Shown here piece by piece: positions 57,853-64,000 of a stretch of 64,000 nucleotides of DNA (its first letter is position 1; each line of letters opens with the position of its first letter). The DNA is from Asparagopsis taxiformis (Eukaryota > Rhodophyta > Florideophyceae > Bonnemaisoniales > Bonnemaisoniaceae), in the NCBI GenBank assembly GCA_030407315.1, contig JALQPE010001823.1, positions 62,001 through 126,000 of the forward strand, read 5' to 3'. Both the position numbers and the translations under genes were made by a program. The notes beneath the pieces were generated by a model. That model was given only the letters and a program-made list of their open reading frames with translations. It was not told the DNA's origin and did no database searches.

Positions 57853-60800
57853 TCAAGACTCGGCTTTGCCATCATCTCCAATTCCAGCCAGTTTGTCGTA
57901 AATGCTTTGTAGTCTATCCCCTGCCAGATTCGTCTGACACACTTCATGAACATAATTCCACAGATCCTTTCTAATCACATGCAAAATCTGTGAATCGCCT
58001 TTCGGACGAGCAAGTTTTGCCTGTTTGTCTATAGCCCGACCTAGCACCAGCAGGCATTCTTTCGTCCGCTTGATCTTCTCTACATTGTCCAACTTATTGT
58101 TCTCTTTGGATAGAGAACGAAGCTGCTTCAAAGTGTCCAGCTGTTCTCTCTTCAAAGCACTTCGTACTTTGTTCATGGCTTCAGTCGACATAGATGAACT
58201 GTTCTTCGAGCGCCCCACTGCTCTTCCTCGATGGGTATCTGACCGGCTGCCGTCTTTCGCCCGCTTCGAAATTTTCTTCTGCGAACTCTTAGATGATTTC
58301 TTCTTCTCAGAGGAGCGATTCTCTGTCCGATCTCGCCCAGTCGTTTTCTTCTTCTTGGCTGGCGGATGTACTTCACGTTCCAGTTCTCTGAGTAAAGTTG
58401 TGACACGTCGAGTTAGCTTGGTTGTGTCGGGAGCGCCCGGTTTGCACTGAGAATTTCCAGCAACGTTCATTTTGTCTGCTAGGCTGAGCTGCTTATCCCC
58501 TGCAATTTGTGTCCAGTTTCCGAAGCCATACCGAAACACACCAACGAGGAGCATTGCGTCATTGTGTGGCTTCCATTTCACATTGTAACTTGGAGGCTTG
58601 ATAAGACAACGCAGACGGAATTGCGTGTCTGCCTCGAATTTACCAATGTGATTTCTCAACATCTGAAGGTCCTCGCACCGCTTCAACAAATCAGCCGCAT
58701 CGATTTCTGTTTCTCCAAGTGCGTCGAAGACCACACGCGGAGCTTTGGTCTTGCTTTCTTTCCCATTAGCTCGACTTTCATCAGAACCATACGTTGGATC
58801 ATCGTCATCAGGATCACTTTTCCTGACAGGTTTATACTTGGTGACTTTCGCGTTTTCAACAGTTAGCTTCGCTCGTTCTAGCGTATCAAGAATTAGAGAT
58901 GACGCCAAATCTTCATCAACCCGATCCTCCAGACCGGCATCCTTCACAATTGCTGAAATCATGGCAGGATCACCAAACTTGCGCAACGACCTCAACAAAC
59001 TGCGCTGCTCTTTGGGTGTGAGCTCGTCTCCATCAGCAACCTTTCCGTTCACGGATCGTCCCGCACGAGTCACTCGTCTTCGTTTCCCATCTTTGGGAGC
59101 ATCTGCACCAAAAGTGTTTGTGCGCTTCCGACGGCGAGTTCCCAGCACAACTTCCTCAGCAACGACCCTTTCCTTCATTTCCCCTGGGATGACACGGTCC
59201 CAGAATTCGGCGTCACCTTCCCTAGCAAGCATTTCGCGCTCCTGCTCTTCAAACTTTTGAGCCTGTGTAGCTTCCTTGTCGATCACCACAATTCGGTTAG
59301 CAGCTTCTTTTGCAAGTTTGTTGTCATGACTTGCTTCTTCTAGATCTTCTTCTTCAACCGTCTTGAAATCCGCCCACTTGAAAGCATTCAATAAGGAATC
59401 ACCAACACTCGGCTGTGCTGCACCAACTTGAGAAGCTTCATCCATTGGAGCACGAGCGAGGAGTTCGTCAATATCATCAACCTCCAGAACTCTCTTCTCT
59501 TCTGCCGTCTCATCCTTGTCATCGTCTGCTGCATCCTGCGCGGTGGGAGCATTGGCATTAGTTTCATCCGGCTTCCCTAATATTGGTTCACCCTTAATTG
59601 CAGTAGGGTCAACCATGACAGAATCCCCATCCTTTTCGAAAAGTTTCTCGGCACCGAACCGCAGTATAGCACTCAACTCTTCCTTCTTGAAAACCATCTT
59701 TGGATCTTTGCCATCAGTTTGATCTCCTCCCTCCACTCCATGAATGACAAGATGTTCAAGAACACGCTTCCGCTTCGCACGTTCGAGGATATCTTCTTCC
59801 ACGGTTTCCCGACTCAACAAGCGGAACACCTTCACATCCTTTTTCTGACCAATGCGATGTGCTCGACTCTCCGCCTGCAAATCGTTTTGGGGATTCCAGT
59901 CTGAATCAAAAATGATAACCGTGTCAGCAGTTGCGAGGTTGATCCCGAGGCCCCCAGCCCTTGTCGACAAAAGAAAAATGAAGTCATTAGAATCTGGGGC
60001 GTTGTAATGGTCAACAGCTCGTTGCCTCAAGTCGTTATGCATCGAACCATCCAACCGTTGAAAAGGGAATTGCCGCATTCGACAATAGTCTTGGAGGATA
60101 TCAAGCATCCGAACCATCTGAGAAAAAATCAGGACGCGATGACCCTTTTCTCGGAGACGCACAAGCAATTTATCCAGTAGAATCATTTTGCCAGACGCGC
60201 GGATCAGTTCTTTCGCCGTAGTTGGTGAAGATGTATCCTCATAGTTTGGAAACAAAAATGGATGGTTGCAGCACTTCTTAAGTTCCATGACAAGGTTTCG
60301 GAGGGTAGTCGTGCTACCCACACCTCTGGTCTTGCTTCCCATGTTCAGTTTGGTAAAATTCTTCGTCAGCAACCAGCGATAGTACTGTTGTTGAGCAGAA
60401 GTCATTCCCACACGAAGCACAGCATACGTTTTCTTCGGTAACGATTTTTCAACATCACTCTTTTGGCGGCGAATAATATACGGACGTAGTGTTTTGTGGA
60501 GTGAGCTCACACGTTCCGGGTCTCGCAGTGCTGAGAATGAGAAATTATCTTCAAACTTATCGGCATCTTGGAAGACTTCAGGGTTCAGGAAATGCAGAAG
60601 GGCCCACAGCTCACGAACAGAGTTCTGTAATGGTGTCCCAGTAACTAGTAACCTGTTCGCGGAGCGAAGACTTGCTAGAGTTATGTGCAGAGAACTCCCT
60701 TCATTCTTCAAGCGATGAGCCTCATCAACTGCTATCATAGCCCATTTAATTCGATTCAAGTAATCTTGATCAAGCATTAGCAGCTCTGGCGTGGTGAGAA

Positions 60801-63007
60801 GGACATGGAACTTCTCAGTCGTTGATTGAGAGGATGCCCAGAACTCGTATTCGCGGATTGTAGTCCGTGAAGGGCCATCACCGGTATAACACAACACGTT
60901 CATATCAGGTAGCCATCGAGCAAACTCTCGAACCCAGGCGGCAATTGTGCTCAGCGGTACAATGACAAGAAACGGTCCCTGTACGTTACGCGCATACATC
61001 AGCCATCCTAAAAACGATATAGTTTGTAAGGTCTTCCCAAGACCCATCTCGTCGGCAAGTATAACATTATTACGTTTCGTCCATGAGAAGGCGAGAAAAT
61101 TCAACCCAGCCAACTGGTATGGGCGCAATGTTCTGCCATCGCCATGAAGAAAGTCAGGTTGTTCCAGCATCCGCTTGAATCGAGGCCGTTCATCCTTCAT
61201 GTTGAAAGGATTGTAACGTTTCTTCCCCACGTTACCAAGCACAGCCTGCTCACGGTCATTAAAGTCATCGATCGCTTTCAGGTCATCATCAGAATTGAGA
61301 TCTGTTCTGGATTCCCATGTACATTCGCTGTACGGAAGGTCAACCCATTTGACCAAATACTCAGCTTGAGAATGATCTTCACCACTTTCTCGCTGAGCAA
61401 TGACACGGTCGATTATTTCGTATGTCTTCAGGGTGGTACGGTTTTCTTCCATGAGAATCACTGCCTCCTCCAGCTCTTCTGGGGCGACAGATTTCTGACT
61501 CAAATAATGACGCCGATCTTCGACCAACTTTATATAGTTTGTAACTTTCTTAAAGCCTTTGCAAGCCTTAAGATCAGCCAACATCTCCCAGGTATTCTTC
61601 CGGAAAGGGCGCTTCATCCATTTGATATTGAAGTTGACCGTGTCCGGATGAAAGTCAGAAAATGGGAGGGCACCGTTCTCCAAAGGTTTGCGACCACCTA
61701 TGGGACAATAATCAACCACTCGCTCGATACGTGGTATGGTATCGTCATCCTCAGTAGCATTTGCATCAACAGCGGCTGCATCATCATCAGACGCTAGGAA
61801 GTCATCATCACTTTCAGCATAATTGACGGCATCACCTGTGCGGCTATTAATTCGAGCAGTGCGAGCAACGGTTTCGTCTTCTTCGGGGTGACGCGGGCGC
61901 TGTCGCTTCGAAGTAGGTTTTGATCGACGCCTACGGCCAGCTTTTGGTTTTGATGACGAACCATCTGCCCGCCAATCACCATCGGAATCTGATTCTGATG
62001 GCATGTGAATAAAAGAATTCGCTTCTATATCCTGTTCGCTTTGATGTGTATGTCGGCGTGGGGGCTGTCGAGAACGTGTCGAGCGTCGCTTAGAGGCCGG
62101 TTTTGTTGAGTAATCATCATCATCATCATCGTCGTCGTCTTCCAAAATGAGATCATCATCATCATCTTCTTCGTTGTCGTTAGCTGTGATAAAAGTAAAG
62201 CAGAAAGTATGGAAATTGGGGATGTGGTTAAAACATTGCTTACGGACAAGGTATAAAAGGAGGAAAGTATGTATAAAAGTAACGGGTAGTGCACGAACCT
62301 TGCTCAGCTTTGAAATCGGAATCGCTTCCTATACTGGAAGGGGATTCTTGTGGAGAAATGGGGAGACGTTCGGGAGCATGACGGGCGCGACTTGATCGAC
62401 GAAAGTATCGGTCATCATCACGCATCTCGGATGGAATTACGAGTTTCTCGTGTGTACTGCGGGCACGCTTGCGAACAGCTGTAGAAGGGTGATCACTGTC
62501 AGAATTGGCTGCTCCATTGGGTAGATTGGAGTCATGGGAGGAAGCGGAATGAGATGCGGAATCATCGGATGCAGAGGAATGATCTGAGGGAGCATTGGAG
62601 TTAAACGAGTTGTGATTGTTGTTATTTGCAGATGGAGAGCGTAGACGTGCAGATGCGGGGGGCAGGCGCGGGGAAGCGGAGCGGGAGGGCGAAGGTGAGC
62701 GGGAGTGGGAAGGAGATTGTGAGGGGGAGCGAGATGGCGAATGGGCGAGAGGTGGAGCGGGATCAGGGTGAGAGGATGAGGATGAGGACTCTAGGACAAA
62801 ATCATCGTCTTGTAGAGCATTCTTACGTGACGGTGAGGAGGCAGGAGAGGTAGAATGGAGACGAGAGGAAACGGAAGCGGAGGGGGAACGATGAATGTGC
62901 GCAGAGGCTGATGGACGATTATCGTCAGAGGAGAGTTCAGCTTCCTCGACCTCGAGCAAATGTTGAGTAGAATGGGGAGAACGTGGAGTTGGTGTCGAGG
63001 AAGGCAT
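57853..63007 (-). CDS. CHD1: Chromodomain helicase DNA-binding protein, CHD1 type, two exons
   Basis: ATP-dependent nucleosome spacing and remodelling factor. Exon 1 63007-62299, intron 62298-62184 (115 nt, GTTCGT to CACAG), exon 2 62183-57853, total 1679 residues, as in other CHD1 proteins. Residues 1-380 are disordered with an SPSRSPSQSP-like region and a long Asp tract at the exon junction. Tandem chromodomains lie at about 390-440 and 490-545 (YLVKWVDLPYSECTWE). The ATPase has DEMGLGKT (614-621), VDEAHRLKNEGS, TGTPLQNS, LLSTRAGGLGINLATAD and QAESRAHRIGQKKDV. A SANT/SLIDE-like DNA-binding region follows (KWKPHNDAMLLVGVFRYGFGNW). The C-terminal CHCT domain is at the end (LVLGRAIDKQAK, RKDLWNYVHEVCQTNL). 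Complete. Confidence 0.93.
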
Positions 63008-63771
63008 GATGAAGTTTGTTAGGGCGGCACGACGAAGACAGGCGAGAGGGACTTTGGATGCGCCAAAGTGCAGAGATGTGAGCGGAATGCTGAGCGGCTA
63101 TGGTGTGATGTGATAGATACTGTAGAGCATACGGTGTGCGAGTTGCGTTGACACACAGTAACATACCACGGCCTGGTCTGGCATGGACTCTACTGGACTG
63201 CCATGGTTTGCCTTGTCTTGCTTGTGTTTCTGAAGTCGAGTTGCGCAATTTTTCCAAAAACTTTGGTAATAATTTTGAAAAAGGTGCTGATGCATTTCAT
63301 TGGATCCATGATCCGATCCGATCCCATTGCAATCCATTTTCTAGCTCCCAATATCTGCACCTTGGTGCAACAATGATTGGCTACAGAAGCTAAGATACAC
63401 ATCGACTGCGGGGAAAAATCTAACTGGCACCATTGGGCCGGTCGGGGCACCTATGCCACACACTTGCGTTTTAACTACTGTGTCTGTCCAAACGTTTATC
63501 TGCTCCCAGCATATCCCACCTCACCCTTCTGACGGGCCTCGTGCTCCGCTAATCAACAATAGCAAGCAACTCATCCCTCTATCCGCTCCCTTCTGCGTCC
63601 CCAGCTCACCAGCTCAACAGCTCAGCCGCCTTGGTTTACCTTGCGTTATTCATTTCATCCTTCATTGCATTGTCACTCAACTAACATTCGTTACGCGCCA
63701 AGCCAATGTCGCTGTCCATAGCCGACTGACCTTCGCACACTCCCTTATTCACGCCAACTTCTCTGGCTTGC
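63008..63771. other. Divergent promoter between CHD1 and the right-edge gene
   Basis: About 760 bp. It carries a 5-bp-periodic tract at 63172-63221 and a C/T-rich leader before 63772. A seven-codon upstream frame (ATG at 63706, TGA at 63727) precedes the right-edge start in the same frame. Confidence 0.5.
63172..63221. repeat. Pentanucleotide-periodic tract (NNTGG/NNTGC units)
   Basis: Ten 5-mers in register: CCTGG, TCTGG, CATGG, ACTCT, ACTGG, ACTGC, CATGG, TTTGC, CTTGT, CTTGC. Nine of ten have TG at positions 3-4. It lies about 165 bp upstream of the CHD1 start. Confidence 0.7.
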
Positions 63772-64000
63772 ATGCAGCGCGCCAACCCTTCGCCCGGACA
63801 ATCGCGCGAGCGCAGTCCACCGCGCAAGCGGCATCGTCCCGCCTCTTCCCTTTCGACCACCCTTACGCCCCCATCCGCCTCTCTTGCAACAGACTCGCTC
63901 GCCACTGCAGCAACAGCCGCCACTGCAGCAACAGCCGCCACTTCGACCCCTCTGGCCCCCTCCCCTCCCTCTGCCAAGTGGTTTCGCAAACCAAGCGTTG
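63772..64000 (+). CDS. N-terminus of an unknown protein, cut by the right edge
   Basis: The first ATG after an in-frame stop is at 63772, and the frame stays open to the window end (76 codons). It begins MQRANPSPGQSRERSPPRKR, an Arg/Ser/Pro-rich start with a likely nuclear signal. A Thr/Ala stretch encoded by two copies of a 15-nt repeat (ACTGCAGCAACAGCC, about 63903-63935) follows. Disordered; no domain yet visible. Composition and the open frame support coding. Confidence 0.55.
   Translation, partial: MQRANPSPGQSRERSPPRKRHRPASSLSTTLTPPSASLATDSLATAATAATAATAATSTPLAPSPPSAKWFRKPSV

Overview
The window is nuclear DNA of a photosynthetic eukaryote, most likely a unicellular red alga. The support is indirect. 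Genes for plastid functions (magnesium chelatase H subunit, a plant-type VTE3 methyltransferase, an RH58-type plastid DEAD-box protein, a BSD2-like zinc-finger protein, a tandem CobW protein with a transit-like N-terminus) lie among ordinary eukaryotic genes (telomerase reverse transcriptase, CHD1, CCT5, NAA25, TRAPPC4, clathrin light chain, BLOC1S2-like, BLM-type RecQ). Density is about one gene per 2 kb, most genes are single-exon, and the few introns I can place are 55-145 nt with 5' sites of the form GTRCGT, GTATGT or GTTCGT. A glaucophyte or another compact algal genome is not excluded.

Layout. 1-8 kb: first exon of TRAPPC4 (-), an LRR/WD40 protein (-), VTE3 (+) and ATE1 (-). 8-16.5 kb: ChlH (-), a weak spliced candidate (+), a three-exon SVIP-like p97 adaptor (-) and a CCT-motif regulator (+). 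16.6-25 kb: BLM-like RecQ (-), chaperonin CCT5 (+), a disordered nuclear-type protein (-) and a 1.6 kb spacer with pentamer-periodic DNA. 25-34 kb: BSD2-like (+), ankyrin/F-box (+), a plastid-type membrane protein (+), NAA25 (+), TMEM242-like (-) and a two-exon RsuA/RluB pseudouridine synthase (+). 34-37.4 kb: 3.4 kb with no recognisable gene. 37.4-49 kb: secreted beta-propeller/Hog protein (+), archease (+), RH58-type helicase (-), cis-prenyltransferase (+) and TERT (+). 49-64 kb: polyQ nucleotidyltransferase (-), tandem CobW (+), BLOC1S2-like (-), a small three-exon single-pass membrane protein (+), clathrin light chain with a 10-nt first exon (+), CHD1 (-), and the start of an unknown gene (+) cut by the right edge.

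There are no operons. Neighbours are functionally unrelated and often divergent or convergent. Loose themes are plastid biogenesis (ChlH, VTE3, RH58, BSD2-like, CobW, pseudouridine synthase), protein quality control (ATE1, SVIP, CCT5, NAA25, F-box, possible DWD receptor), membrane traffic (TRAPPC4, BLOC1S2-like, clathrin light chain) and genome maintenance (TERT, RecQ, CHD1).

The observations I find most worth following are: (1) degenerate but phase-locked 5-bp-periodic tracts in four divergent promoter regions; (2) a secreted beta-propeller fused to a Hedgehog-type autoprocessing (Hog) domain; (3) a CobW protein whose N-terminal half is a degenerate GTPase duplicate; (4) several small genes visible only after splicing by hand.
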